Positions 34,411 through 47,130 of a stretch of 64,000 bases of DNA are shown here, piece after piece. The notes beneath the pieces are model-generated. The model saw only the letters and a program-made list of their open reading frames with translations. It made no database searches and had not been told where the DNA came from. Each line of letters opens with the position of its first letter. Position 1 is the first letter of the stretch. The position numbers and the translations under genes were made by a program. The DNA comes from Uranotaenia lowii (taxonomy: Eukaryota > Arthropoda > Insecta > Diptera > Culicidae). The stretch spans positions 28,067,976 to 28,131,975 of the forward strand of contig NC_073691.1 in assembly GCF_029784155.1 (NCBI RefSeq). Direction: 5' to 3'.

Positions 34411-37324
34411 CTATATCTGAAACGTATTTACAACGTACAAATACGTTTTAAAACCCACTAAAAAAGTATTAAATTACGGCATCTCTGAGAAATTTTCTCT
34501 GTCCAGGATAAACTACGTTATTTATTGTTGATTTCAGTTTTTAGTCGAAAAATTTTGAAATGGGAATTTTGTAGCCTTATTTTTATACAGAGTAGTTTTC
34601 TGTTCTGATTTGCAATAACTCAAGATTAAACAGCTGTCTTATTGCACCTCATAAATAATAAAGGTTTATAGTCAATCGAATTTTCACACTGTCTCAAGGT
34701 AAACAAACAACTATGGACTTCTTATCTTTCGGATGCAACAATCTCCTCCTTCCGAAGTGAATCAGCTTTTTAGACACACTCAAGACCTTGCACTTTTCTA
34801 CTGCCGCCACCGGTATTACTCGTTTCTCCTTTTTGGGGGAAGGTACCTCAAATTTCACAAGCAATCGCGAAACTTGCACCAAATCGATTGCTTCACAAAA
34901 ATTTGCACCATCTCGAGTAGATATTCAATGTCACTACTATCCTTCAGACTATTTGTATACAGTAGAGTATAGGTTTGGCGTGAACATAGCATGTCACCAC
35001 CAACGAATACCGGTTGCATGGTAGCATTCCATATCGGCAAATCTCGTTTGATTTTCATTTTGACTTGATTTGTTGCCGGTTTTATGAGTGCGAACTAGGG
35101 ACCTGCAGTTGTTGTTCTTCCTTTTTTGCGGAACAACAACGTTTCTTTGCTCTAAATGGGCACCCGAAACTGCGGGAAGGAGGAAGTTTGCTGGGGATAT
35201 CGAGTAAACACTTTTTCTCCTCTTGTTTATACAGGGCAGGTATCGGAAATCGTAGATGAAATTTGTTTCGCGACTTGTTGCCAAAGGCGTCAGCTTTTGG
35301 AAGGGGGAGATTCTTTAAAATAAGTTTGAAAAAATTTGAAAGCCTCTCAAATGTCTCTGTTAAACAAAACTGTACCTGATCGTCGACCCTATGGTACATC
35401 TGTTTAACCTGCTTAAAAATGTAATTATAGAATCGGAATTATAATCCTACGTCACTGAGCAGCAAACTGCCGTGACTGGATGCGATTCGCATCTCGAAGA
35501 AGTTGTTCAAATCCATTAATCAAACTGGACCCCGCGACTCGGTGGCTAAGAAACCTTTCACTTGCCGGAACGCTCGGTAGGATTGAACCTGTTCGGAAAA
35601 AAGGCGCGTGTCCAAACTTGGCCATCAATCCACAAAACACTTTAGCCTTACAGATGGCAAGAAAAAAGAGAAGGAAGTTTCCCTAGGTCTAGGGAAAAGT
35701 TCAAGTTCAACTGGCCAAGTCGTCACCAGTTAGACTGGAAGAGAGCGAAAATTCGTTCGTTTCCTCAGAGCCGGTTTTCTGGCGCGAAATCCAAGAAGAG
35801 CGCCCATCAGGCAAAACTGGTTTCCCGTCGATTCCCGCCGATGCCATTTGTGGGTTAAATTGTACACAGGTCCGCAGCATTTAAAATGTCATTAAACTAG
35901 ATGCTATCGGTCACATTGTGTGTCATTTACCACCACCCTTACGATTCATTAAATAACTATTGATTGGCGGCACCAGGCAGCCAGGCAAAGGCGAACTTGG
36001 GCGGTTAATCAGATTCATTTAAAAAATTATCCAGTCACATCGGGTGACATCGACAATTGACTGACTGCACTCCTTCGAAGGCAGGCAATCATGTAGGTAG
36101 AAAGAGGGTTGAAGTAAAATGCGCGGTTTCCCGAAGTGATTTGCCTAATCAGAGTATTCAATATTCAATGTCTATCTGCTCGCGGGAGACAGACACACTT
36201 GCCGCTGATTGATAAACATTGAAATCGATTTGCATGTAGGTACCATTCAATGGTTACTCGGGGTTAACCTGAGCGTTCCATTTCTGGTTGAGGGGTTTGT
36301 GAATGAATAATCAATTAACGGAGAAGGTCCCCGTAAAGTCTAAGGAACCGATTTCACGATACCTATTTTCTATCATATTTTTTGTAGAAGAATCAGTTAA
36401 AAAAATGATCAGGATTCAAAGTTTCAGAAGGTTTTGACATTTTTTTCTTAACTCAAGACTTCCCAAATAGAGCTGCTAAAAATGTACCATTCAAAGACGC
36501 ATACAGTGGTCCTCAGAGGATTTATATCGATTCTTCAGAGTTTCATGGAACAAAAAAAACTTCTCATGATTCCTTGAAAGCATGTTGATGCCAACTGGCA
36601 CCTAATAGCTTAATCATCGTTTTGTTCCTACAGAGTTCCAAAGAAGGTTCAAGGGGAATGTTTGTTTTCAATTGCCTCGGACAATTCGGAATTTGTGTAA
36701 ATGAACTTGATTTGGTATGGTTTGGTTTTTATATTTTCTCGCCAATTGTCGAAATGGCATCTCAGCACAATTTGTAGAATGCAAATAAGACACATAATGA
36801 AAATTCATCCTGAAAGACGACAAGTTGACTAACAAAAAGTGGCCCAATAAGGATTCAAAGTCTTAAGTCAAGGATTAAGTTTTACGACAGCCAAGTAAAA
36901 TTTATCAGTCAAATCAGTTAGTATCTTGAGAAAAAATGTCATGGTGTATAATAGTTAGAGTTTTACCCATAAAAAATGCGAAAATCTGTCATCTAATTTA
37001 AAAAACTTTTCTTTTCTTGATTTTAGCATGATTAAAAAACTGTTCTATTCATTCATGTTTTTTTTGTGTCACCTTTTTTTCAAAATTTAGGGAAATGAGA
37101 AATAATAATCAGGATATCTATATGGTTTAACGGAAATTTCGGTTGAAATGAGGACCATTTTCTTGTCGTCAATCCACATTTGGACCTCCATCAATGTCTC
37201 TAATGCAAATCATGATCACAAAAATTAGGGAAAATTAGCCTTTTTTAAAAATAAAGTTTATCAGGTTATCAGGTTGAGCCTCTAAAAATCAGGCAAATCC
37301 TTAAATATTAGGCACATTGGCAAC
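34411..37324. other. No gene recognised; includes a less AT-rich stretch
   Basis: About 34690-36360 has more balanced base composition, overlapping short frames on both strands and no recognisable family or repeat. 36400-37320 is A/T-rich, ending in TTGGCAACCCTG at about 37320, which resembles a DNA-element terminus. Possible conserved non-coding sequence, not demonstrable here. Confidence 0.45.
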
Positions 37325-37720
37325 CCTGTTCTGATATTAAGCCCCATATCTCAGAGATGGAAGCCTCCAGAGAATTGACGATTAGGTTAGAAGATCCACA
37401 GGCCTTCGCTTGAACACACGCCCATATCAAATGGTCGAGGGGGTCGAAATCCGTCTGCTCGGAGGCCAACAATTCTTCGGTTAAAACTTCTTATTCTCCT
37501 CCAGCCAGGCTTAGGTGCGTTCCGGGGTATGATATGGATTCTATCTTGTTGGAAAACTACATTCTCGGCAGCGTTACCAAATTGCAAACCACTCAAATCC
37601 GTAAATTTGACGATAAACGAAGAATGTACTGACATTTTAGCAAAATGAAACTTGATGACCTTTTTTTTTTGGTCGGCAGGTAAAATTATGTTTATCCGCA
37701 GAATCCCTATAATCACTGAG
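37325..37720 (-). pseudogene. Tc1/mariner-type transposase relic (C-terminal half)
   Basis: On the minus strand a 109-codon frame (37387-37716) contains LQFGNAAENVVFQQDRIHII. This matches the transposase segment that carries the second catalytic Asp (FQQD, codon near 37543-37545). Downstream the protein continues in other frames: a KNCWPP segment, then DFDPLDHLIWACVQAKACG (about 37400-37450), which corresponds to the usual PD-x-NP-x-D-x-x-x-W region around the third acidic residue. The residues after FQQD expected to read APAH are replaced, and at least two frameshifts are needed, so it is dead. Function of a living relative would be cut-and-paste transposition. Neighbouring TTGGCAACCCTG may mark an element end. 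The assignment rests on motif order and is fairly secure at superfamily level only. Confidence 0.7.
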
Positions 37721-37951
37721 GATCAGGAGAATTTAAGGCTCTATGTCATAAGACGCTCGAAAACCAAATCGACTGAATTCTCTATTCCCATTCATGTAAA
37801 TAATAAAATATGCTTTGCCATTCATTTCTGAATTGTACCGTCTTAATCCAAATTTTAAATTTTGCAGGTTTTGAAGAAATCTGAGTTGTATTGCTTCAAA
37901 ACAGAGTCAAGCTGAATTAGAGTGTACTGCATTGTTTACGTCAGCTGACAC
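37721..37951. other. Spacer without a gene
   Basis: Nothing recognised between the transposase relic and the GGTAAA element. Confidence 0.4.
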
Positions 37952-38692
37952 ATGAACGCGGAAAATAATAAAAAGGTAAAATTTACGGAGATAGCAAAGT
38001 AAACGCTCGTAGCCAAAAAGGTAACTTCTATCTGTTCGAGGTAAAATTTACCTATATCTAGCTCGAAAAAAAGGTACAGTTCACCGAAAAAAAAGGTAAA
38101 TCTTACCTCGTGGCAAATTGAGCTGAATAAAAAGGTACATTTTACCTAGAAAAAAGGTAAATCCAAAAAAGGTTAATCTTGAGCTACACAAAACGATACA
38201 ATTCATCTTGGAAAAAGGTAACTATTTGCCGAACTCGTTTACTGAGGTTAGCTGTTTTGTTATTCAGGAACAAGTTGTGCTCCGTGCTCAAAATGTGAAA
38301 ATCGGAACAGAACGGTTTAAAGTCGCGAATGCCATAAAGATGGTAAAACGACTATAATCGAAACAAAAAAAAAAAGGAACAGAACGGTAAATGTTTTCTC
38401 AGATTTTAAATGTTAATTTTGAAAGATTTTTTTGTTTTATTTTTATTGAAGAAACCAGCCAGAAAAGGTAGCATTTACCTTTTAAATCAGTGAATGGAAA
38501 ACCGGTAAATTTACTAGATAAATTTCACTAGGCAAATGCGAAAAAGGTAAAATTTACCTTTTCGCTAGATGATAAAAAAGCAGAAATTTACCTTTTCGCT
38601 AGGTGAATAAAACAAGGTAAAATTTACCGAGAAAATTGAGTAAAAAATCACCTCTGCATCTCGATAAGCTTTACCTTTTTTTTATTTTTCGT
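37952..38692. mobile_element. GGTAAA-rich TIR element, copy 2
   Basis: Starts GCGGAAAATAATAAAAAGGT (about 37958) and ends near 38692 with ACCTTTTTTTTATTTTTCGT, the imperfect complement. The interior contains about twenty AAAGGTAAAWTTTACC-type motifs in both orientations. It shares ends and motif style with 16028-16678, but the interior order differs, which suggests internal shuffling or independent expansion of the motif. Confidence 0.7.
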
Positions 38693-41078
38693 GAAGGTTA
38701 GGGCTAATACACTCAAAAAAAATCCTCTAAAATCTTCAAAAACAACCCAAAACAGACACCTAAAATTTTTCGTTTTTTTAGGGGTCATACTGTAAAGACT
38801 TAAATTTTTTTCCAGAAATGCAAAAGCTCAACACTTTTTAGAGAATAAGATGAACGGTATGAGACGTAAAAGATGAAAAATATTATGATAAAATGAATTT
38901 TGAAATCAAAATTATTGAAACTATAAAAAAAATATGTCTGATGACCCTCACATGTTAAGTACAAGATGGCCACTCAATTTCAGTTTTGCATTTTCCGCAT
39001 TTTTCGCGACTGTTTACTGCATGGTCTCAAGAAATTCCCGATTCTCAAAAACAAAAAAAAAACAGTCTCAAAGCTCTATTTCTACTTTTTAGAGGTGATT
39101 TTAATTTTGACTGTGTCCGGCCCTTATTCTGCACAATTTTATATCTCGCTATAAAGAAAAACCAATTTTAAAGTCAATAAGAACTTAAAAAAAGGCGAGA
39201 AAATGTACCGATTTGGGTAATTTATGATTATTTCGAAAGCAGTTATGATATTAAAGAGAATAAGTAATTTCTCATCTAAAACTTATTGATTTCCATAGAA
39301 TTTTCTTCGGAAATTTTTTAACTTATATTATGAATATGATAAACAGTGTATTATAGCAAAACGCATTTTCATTAAATGGCACATTTCGTATAAATTATTC
39401 AAAGCATTTTATTTTTTATTTTTTTTCTTTTTTTTAAGCATTCGCAAATAAGTAAATTCAAGTCACAAATGAGGTAAAATTTGAATCGTATGTGAATGTA
39501 TTTCATAAACTTTGTAAAACCCTATGATGCTATTTAAAAAAATAGATTGATTTTCAAGACGTAAATTTAGTTTAAAAACTGGTTTGAGTTCACCGTCAAT
39601 TTAGGTTAGAAATTAATTGATGGTTCCTCGTTGAATTTACAACTGCAATGGTACCAAAGTTTACATTTCTTACTCCTTAATGCTGGATCTTAAATTTTTT
39701 TTGCTGATTTTTTTATTTTAAACCGGGGGACCAATTGTCGGAATTCGACCAGACCGAACTAAGCCTCATCAGTATTCTTCGAGAAACTTCAGTTAAATGT
39801 ACAAATGATTATTTAAAAAAATGTTATGAATTTTTAAAACCATAATCAGTACTTTTTAATCCAACAAACTAGCTGTCATCAATCATATTCGATTTTATTT
39901 TTTTGGTTTTGTGAATGAGATTCAAATTCAAATTTTCTCAAGGCGATGGCGCTAAATTCGGCCTGGTCAAAACCGAATCAAATATTTGTTACTTAAGGTA
40001 GAAAATGTTAGAATGTAGAAATATAGAATTCTAGCATAAATTAGAAAAAAAAAGCCCAAAAACTCGTAATCATGCTACGTTTGATAGAAAGTTTTAATAT
40101 TTAAAGATTCGCCTATTCAAGAAATCTATTTAAGACAAAAAAAAAACAAATCTCTGACTTCACTTCATATGCAGATATCGTCCCGTAATCGGAGTTCCTT
40201 TTTGAATTAGGATATGTGTAATTAACTTGTAATTTCAATTATGTGCTTAATTACTTGATGTTCAGAATTTCCGCCAAGACATTCCGTTAGTCAAACAAAA
40301 AAGAAAGATGAAACTTGAACGGGAGTTGACATTTTAAAGACCCTGAAGAAATGCAAACGGAAAAGTCTCATATTTCTATAAACTATAGTTCTTGGTAACA
40401 ACTGGACTCGAGACTACAATTTTATCATTTTTAAGTTGTTCTAAATTTTAAGTTGAATTTTTTAAAACATGGTTTGAGTGTAAATTACACAATAGTTCAT
40501 GAGTCCTTCCCGACTTTTTCCCGCATTTTTCCGATAGTTTTCAAATTCCATTTTTTCTTTTCAGCATTTCTCGACTTTTTCGAATGAGTGACCACCCTGG
40601 TTAAGTAGAATATCATGACATGCTTATTATCTAAAGAAATTGATAAAAATTTTGGCGACATATAGTAGAGAAAGTGAAAAAAGCAACATAAAGTTCTGAG
40701 CTTCCTACAAAAACTAATAAATGACTCCTTAATTAGTGAATTTTAAATGTGATGTTCAGCATAATAAAACACTGTAAAAAAAATTAGTGAATCTTTTTTC
40801 TGCATTGACTGAAATGTTAGAATTTCATCTTAATCAAATTAAAATCCATGGAAAATTTTAAATTCATATTTTTTAGCATTTCCCAGTTAAAATATCCAAA
40901 AATGGAAAACAGAGGATCGGTTTTTGCATAGAAATTAATGTTAACAAACCAATGACTTAACTTGTAACACTAAAAAGATACTCGATTATATACAAAACAA
41001 AATCCAAATCCTTGTACAAAATAAAAATACAAAATGTATTCATATATTTTTAGCTATTTTGACTGCTTGTTTTAAATC
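38693..41078. other. No gene recognised; AT-rich DNA
   Basis: Only short chance frames. One possible element terminus is listed separately at 40560-40603. Confidence 0.5.
40500..40603 (-). mobile_element. Solo hAT-like terminus
   Basis: GAGTGACCACCCTGG at about 40586-40600, read in complement as CCAGGGTGGTCACTC, looks like a hAT-type end. It is preceded by CCCGACTTTTTCCCGCATTT-like repeats near 40508 and 40570. I could not find its partner, so this is probably a fragment. Confidence 0.35.
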
Positions 41079-41297
41079 CTAATCCGCTCTTGAGAGTGTA
41101 ATGTTGGACACTATAAGATATTTGACGGCTTGTAACTTTATTCGGGTGCATCCAAATAAAAAAATTTCTTCGGGGACTCACAATGGATTCTTGAAATCTG
41201 AATTTTGCATCATTACAATTTTAATGGACGCCCCTGAAAGCCCAGAAAAAACTCCTTAATCAAAACTTGGGTGTCAATTTAACACTCCTCGCTTAAA
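41079..41297. mobile_element. Short inverted-repeat element, CCTAATCCGCTCTT family
   Basis: CCTAATCCGCTCTTGAGAGT at 41079, continuing GTAATGTTGGACACT, is answered by an imperfect complement around GGGTGTCAATTTAACACTCC (about 41270-41289). A related start, CCCTAATCCGTTCTTAAGTG, occurs at 63739. No coding capacity. Confidence 0.5.
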
Positions 41298-43505
41298 AAC
41301 GCTATATCTCTCTTGTTTCTCAACCGATTGTTACAAAATTTATAGTTTTGGAAACCTCGTTATGTAACTCAAATATGTTTCTTATATTCATGTACAATAC
41401 TTTAGTTTTCCGTTATTCAAAGTCTAAGAAATAAAAACCGAATAAATTTGCTTCGAAAATAGACTATAAATCAGCTAAGGAATGCTAGAAAAAAATTCAC
41501 TTAATGTCCAAGAAAACGAAGTTAAAGGCTATACTTTGAACATAAGGATAATTTTTATGAATTTTCCAAAGATTATGACAAAAAAAAAATGGAAAAGGTG
41601 TTGTAAAAACCTTACTTTTCAATCAATGAACCGTCAAAAAATTGTAAGCTTGAGTTGAATAAGGAATCCGTTATTTATTAAAAAAAATAACTCAAACCAA
41701 CGATTGAAACATTTGAATTTGCTCATAAGAACTAATGAATTTAGTTTATTTGATTTGAACATAGAATAAGATTTTGTGAAAACTTTCACTTTCTTATAAA
41801 ATTTATTCTATGTTCAAATCAAATAAGCTAAATATATCAAAACTCTCTTGAACAAATTAAAAGATTTTACCATCAATAAAAAAAAATCAAAATTTCAAAA
41901 GTAAAATTTTTAGATTGAAATTTTGCGATTTCGTTATCCGAATTTGAGGTTTCAATTTGAAATTTGCCTCTTGAAACAAATGCAATATGAATCATGTTAA
42001 ACAATAGACAACTCTGGATCGCAATTTTGAAGGTTTTTTTATGTTTGAATTCTGCATAAGAATTGGATTACAGAACTTCGAATCTGATTATGAAAAAAAA
42101 ACACAGGATGATTTCTAATTTTTTTATCATATTCCGAAAATTATTTTCTTAATAGTAAAAAATGTATAAGAGTTTCGAGAACCTTGGATCAAATTTTGAG
42201 TTAAATGAAGAAATCGAATTGAACTTAGATTCAAACATCTTTTCACCTCATCATTAGAGAAATGATGATTCGAACCAATAAAATAAAGAATCCTCAACCG
42301 GATACAGAATACGAATAATAAAACAGAAATTCAATTTATGATTTTGATAATAGGAAACCAGAACCTCTGAAATAAGTTTAATCTTATTAAAAATGTAACA
42401 TTCAGAAACGAAATTTGATCAAGCTGTTGATGATTTTAAAAACTGTAGTGGAGTTTTGATCCTGGGATTACTATTTGTGGTTTTGGCATCAACTGTCAAG
42501 ATTGTTACTCTTGAATAACCTTACTCTAACGCTTAATCAATCATCAAAATTTGTTATAGAATTTAAAATTTTGAGGGCAGAGTAGAATACCACAATTGCT
42601 TTTTTTGGAAATAAAAATTTGATTTTCACACATTGTTATTTTATTGGTAAATGGTTTACATGTTCCTTATTTTTTTTTCTCTCCGTCTCACCTTATTTGT
42701 TGAAACTTATGAACTCACCTAAAACGAAAAATAGAGAAGGAAAAACATTATTATTGTGCGCATTAAACATTAGAATAATTGTAAATATTGAGAAAAAATG
42801 AGCATAAATTAAAATCATTGCTCACGATGATTTATTCATGCTTGATTGTTTGCAGATGTTGATCATTTGCATATTTTGCATTATTTTTTATACTGTATCG
42901 TTGAAAACTTCTCTTAATTGACTAAACTTTGTAATTTTTTATTAATTTTTTTTTATTGTTTACTTTGTCAATCACACCAATTCCTAGAAACTGCTAAGCT
43001 TACATTACTTTTAAATTTGGATTTTTTTATTAATTTTCAAATGATGAATACAAATTTCAAAATTTATCGGTCTGTCAATTTTCAATTCTGTGATTGTGTT
43101 TCTTTGTCTCCAAGATTTTATTCTCTTTGTCTCTTTGTCATTTTGTCTTTTTTGTCGCTTCACTAATTTCAAAATTAGTCAACTTTCCAAATGTAGAAGT
43201 TGCCAATTCTTTTCGATTTATCAGTTATCTTTATTTTATTAACGTAGTTAACGCAAAACCACAAATTGTGTCAATGCTGGTAGTAAAGTAAATTATTACT
43301 CAATTTTTCCTTAATTTGTATTTTATTTCATAGATTGCCAATTTGATAAATTTGGTCGTTTTTGATTATCCTCAATCACTAACAATGTTGCCACTTTTGT
43401 CTATTTCGTAAACATATGCCCTAATATTAGTTTATAATTTATAAGTTTGCCGAATGCAATTAAATTGTATTTTTGTTATTATTTATTTTTTCCCATTCAT
43501 TTTTT
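41298..43505. other. No gene recognised; AT-rich DNA with one hairpin
   Basis: Apart from the hairpin at 41742-41830, I see only A/T-rich sequence and chance frames. Confidence 0.5.
41742..41830. repeat. 28-bp inverted repeat (hairpin) with 33-nt loop
   Basis: 41742-41769 (TAGTTTATTTGATTTGAACA, then TAGAATAA) is the complement of 41803-41830 with one mismatch. This may be a tiny foldback element or the remains of one. Confidence 0.8.
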
Positions 43506-44625
43506 TTATTGTCGAAATTGTCAAAATTGACAAAAATGTCAAAAATGTCAAAATTGTCAAAATTGTCAAAATTTTCAAAATTATCGAAATTGTTGAAACT
43601 GTCAAAATTTTCAAAATAGTTCAAATTGTCAAAATGGTCAAAATTGCCGAATTGTCAGAATTGCCAAAAGTGTCAAAATTGTCAGAATTTTCAAAATTGC
43701 AAAATTGTCAAAATTATCGAAAATGTAAAAATTATCGAAATTGTCAAAATGGTCAATACTGTTAAAATTGTAAAAATTGCCAGAATTGTCCAAAATGACA
43801 AAATTGACAAAATTGTCAAAATTAACGAAATTGTTGAAACTGTCAAAATTGTTTGAATGGTCAAAATTGTCAAAATCGACAAAATTGTGGAAATTGACAA
43901 AATTATTAAAACCTTTCAAATTTTCAAAAATAGTCGAAATTGTCAAAATTATCGAAATTGCTAAAACTGTCAAAATTATCAGAATAGTTCAAGTTGTCCA
44001 AATTGTCAAAATTGTCAAAATTATCAAAATTGTCCCAAATGCCAAAAGTGTCCGAATTGTTAAAATTGTCAAAATTGTTAAAATTGTCAAAATTGTTAAA
44101 ATTGTCAAGATTGTCAAATTGTCAAAATTAACGAAATAGTTAAAACTGTCAAAATTTTCAAAATCGTCAAAATTGTTTAAATGATCAAAATTGTCAAAAT
44201 TGACAAAATTGTGGAAATTGATAAAGTTGTCACAATTATCGAAATTGTTAAAATTGTCAAAATTGTCAAAATGGTCAAAATTGACAAAATAGTTCAAATG
44301 GTCAAAATTGTCCAAATTGTTAAAATGGTCAAATTTGTCACAATTATCGAAATTTTTAAAACTGACCAAAATTGTCATAATTGTTCAAACGATCAAAATT
44401 ATCAAAAATGTCAAAATTGTTCAAATGGTAAATATGGTCAAAATTGTGAGAATTGTGAATATTGTGAAAATTGTCAATATTGTAAAAATTTCCAAAATTG
44501 CCAAAATGGTGAAAATTGTCAAAATTGTCAAAATTTTCGAATTTGTCAAAGTTGTTAAAATTGTAAAAATTGTCCAAATTGGCAAAATTGTCAAAATTGT
44601 CAAAATTTTCGAAAAATGTTTCTGG
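43506..44625. repeat. 9-bp AAATTGTCA minisatellite, 1.1 kb
   Basis: Tandem AAATTGTCA units with frequent variants (AAATTGACA, AAATTATCG, AAATGGTCA). Both TGTCA and TGACA forms occur intermixed, so local inverted repeats are dense. The 9-bp period keeps long frames open on both strands (Lys/Ile/Val strings on plus, Asn/Phe/Asp strings on minus); these are not genes. Confidence 0.93.
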
Positions 44626-46546
44626 ATAACATTTGCTTGGCTCAACTGAAAAGTTAGGTCATATATTTCTAATCGCCAATCTTCTCGGTCTAATCTTTGA
44701 ATAAGAATCAACTTTCTGTGTCAACTTTTTTCATATTCTTATGACCTTAACCAAGTGCTCGAATTTCTCGCCATCACTTGCTAGTTAATGGCCCAGGTCC
44801 ATGTCGAAACTTGTCCAAGAGGGGTTTGATTAGTGTTTTTAAGCAAAAAAAAAGGAGGTGTCGATTTTAATTACCAACTTGATGTGGTTGGATTAAGGTT
44901 TTTTTTTTGCCTTTCATCACCCAACTAAGCTAAGCCAGTCGTCAGCCAATCAAAGGTTAAAGCTTGTCCGGTGGCGTTTCGAGGCGCTCGATTAACTACA
45001 CAGCAGCGTAAGTTGACCGTTAGTTAATCAATCAAGCACCGTCATAGATATTGAGGAGGCGGAAAGGTGAATGAAAATGTTGCAACCAAATATAGACCGG
45101 TGTGTGGAGCTGCGCTGCTGATTCATGTTGATGCGGTTGATGAAAGAATTTATGTCTGTAGCCTGAATTTTCTCACACAACAATTGCAACAGACCTCGGT
45201 GCAGTGCTCACGCATCATGAGCTTCATGTTGGCAACAACCGAAACTATTTATAATTGTGCAACAATCAGCCAAAGGCAACGGTCATGGATCCAGAACGTT
45301 CCCACCCATTCCTATGTTTCCTTTCTTCTAGCTGGAATTTAGTCCAATCGACGACGATGTCGGCATGTTATAAAGTTAGTTCATGATGATGGTTCTCACA
45401 ATTAGCTTTATGAATGGGTGATTCTAGTTCAGACCATCCCAGTTTTCGCATAAGACCTTCAAAAATTGACAGCTTTCTTGAAAGTTTTTTTGTAAAAGAA
45501 TAAGAAAAATTTCTTTTTTTAATATTCTACACATGTGCTAGATTCAAATCTATTTTGATCAGTCAACTGACGAAACTTCATTCCAACGATGACACAACAT
45601 ATCCCAATTGAACTAGTACTAAAATTTTTTTGGGTGCCGCCTGTCTCTCACAAACTCTGATGCCTGATGCTGCATTTGAGATTGCGCCACATTTAATGTG
45701 AAAATTCTCGAAAAATGCACTACTAATGGAAGCTACAAAAATGGCGAACAACGACGACCAACTGATCCGCAAATGGACCGGCGAGTGTGTTTACAATCAA
45801 AAGCAGTAGCAGCAACATCAACAATAAAAGATTGAAGCAATGCAATGCAATGAATCGAAACCGTACCAAATGTGTACGCGAATGGATTTGTAACAAATAG
45901 CAGAAAAAAAGATTAGAAACTAAAAAAAAAGTACACGCACAAACAGACAGACAGCAAATTCAATCGAGATTCCATAAATAGTTTTCCAGTATGGTGCACA
46001 CGCACGTTAAAGCTACAAACTTAAAAGTTGATCATGGGGCGAACAATAACTAGTAACTAGTAGATATAGAGACTAGTATAGTGGAGCAGAGAAAAAACAT
46101 GAACCTACTAGCTAGTTGGCGTGGAAAGGGCCATCGGTTTTGTATGGATGTCTGGTTGGATTTTTTTCCATGTTTTCAACATTCAGTAGGTGCGCTGAGT
46201 TTGGTATTTCCGGTTTCGGTTAGGCTAGCTCTCTGTATTTTGCTCTTGTTTCTGGCCCGGTGCTCCACAACCATTGCATTCATCGTTTGAAATCGGACAA
46301 ATGCAATAAAAATCTACAATATGTGTATGAATATGTGTGCTTGTATGTCGGTTTTTATGAGATTTGCAATCGTCACTTTAATCTGGGAGGCGAAGGCGAA
46401 TTTTTCAAACTGTGTAATTATAAACGAAAAAAAAATCACCTATTGCACTCCACTAAATTGAATTTTCGAATTATATGATGACACAAATGACAAAACCGTC
46501 AAACTACTGCAGGTCTTTCATGTTTTTCACAAGTTAACTTTGAACT
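44626..46546. other. No gene recognised; less AT-rich, apparently unique sequence
   Basis: About 44640-46300 is more balanced in composition and not repetitive. The longest frame (45067-45342, plus, 91 codons) has no recognisable domain. Possible regulatory or conserved DNA; not testable here. Confidence 0.4.
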
Positions 46547-46791
46547 TAACACATTGCGGACCAAATACGATTTATCTCGTATTTTCGCTTGACGCGAGTG
46601 TTCTTCACTGACAAGCTTAACATTTGAGTTACATTTTAAAAAGAAACTTTATTCTACATAAATGTATACAACACTTTCGATAACTCAAAGATACTAAGTT
46701 TGTAGAATTTGGTCCAGTCGTTTCTGAGATAGATAATACCTCATTTTGTTGTTTTTGGGCTTATATTTCTTCGCGGTCCTTAATGTGTTGA
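46547..46791. mobile_element. 245-bp MITE-like inverted-repeat element
   Basis: TTAACACATTGCGGACC (46547-46563) is the imperfect complement of GGTCCTTAATGTGTTGA (46775-46791). Non-coding interior. No clear target duplication. Confidence 0.6.
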
Positions 46792-47130
46792 GACCAGTTG
46801 GCATTCGGAGACTGGATCAAAATACATGACATCGACGAGGCCATTATCGGAAAGAACTCTCAGCTTAACCATCACCAGATCCTCATGAATGCATTCACTT
46901 TAACACCCTGACGTTCGTTATAACTACAACAAGGCCCAGGTTCAGAAAAATCAATGAGAAACCCACTTATATCTGAGGAACTACTGAACCGATTTCTACA
47001 AAATTTATGTCATTTAATTAAATTTACGAAGTCTAAAGATAAGCAAAAACCAAACTTTTTCATTAGGCTTCAGTATTTTGAGCTAGATATCGAAATGAAA
47101 GAGCAACTTTTTTTTTTTTTGTTAAATGTA
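46792..47130. other. Spacer without a gene
   Basis: Contains only a 68-codon chance frame (46954-47160) that runs into the next element. Confidence 0.45.

Noticed and set aside
43454..44649. Overlapping Lys/Ile/Val-rich and Asn/Phe-rich proteins
   Set aside because: All derive from the AAATTGTCA array on both strands.
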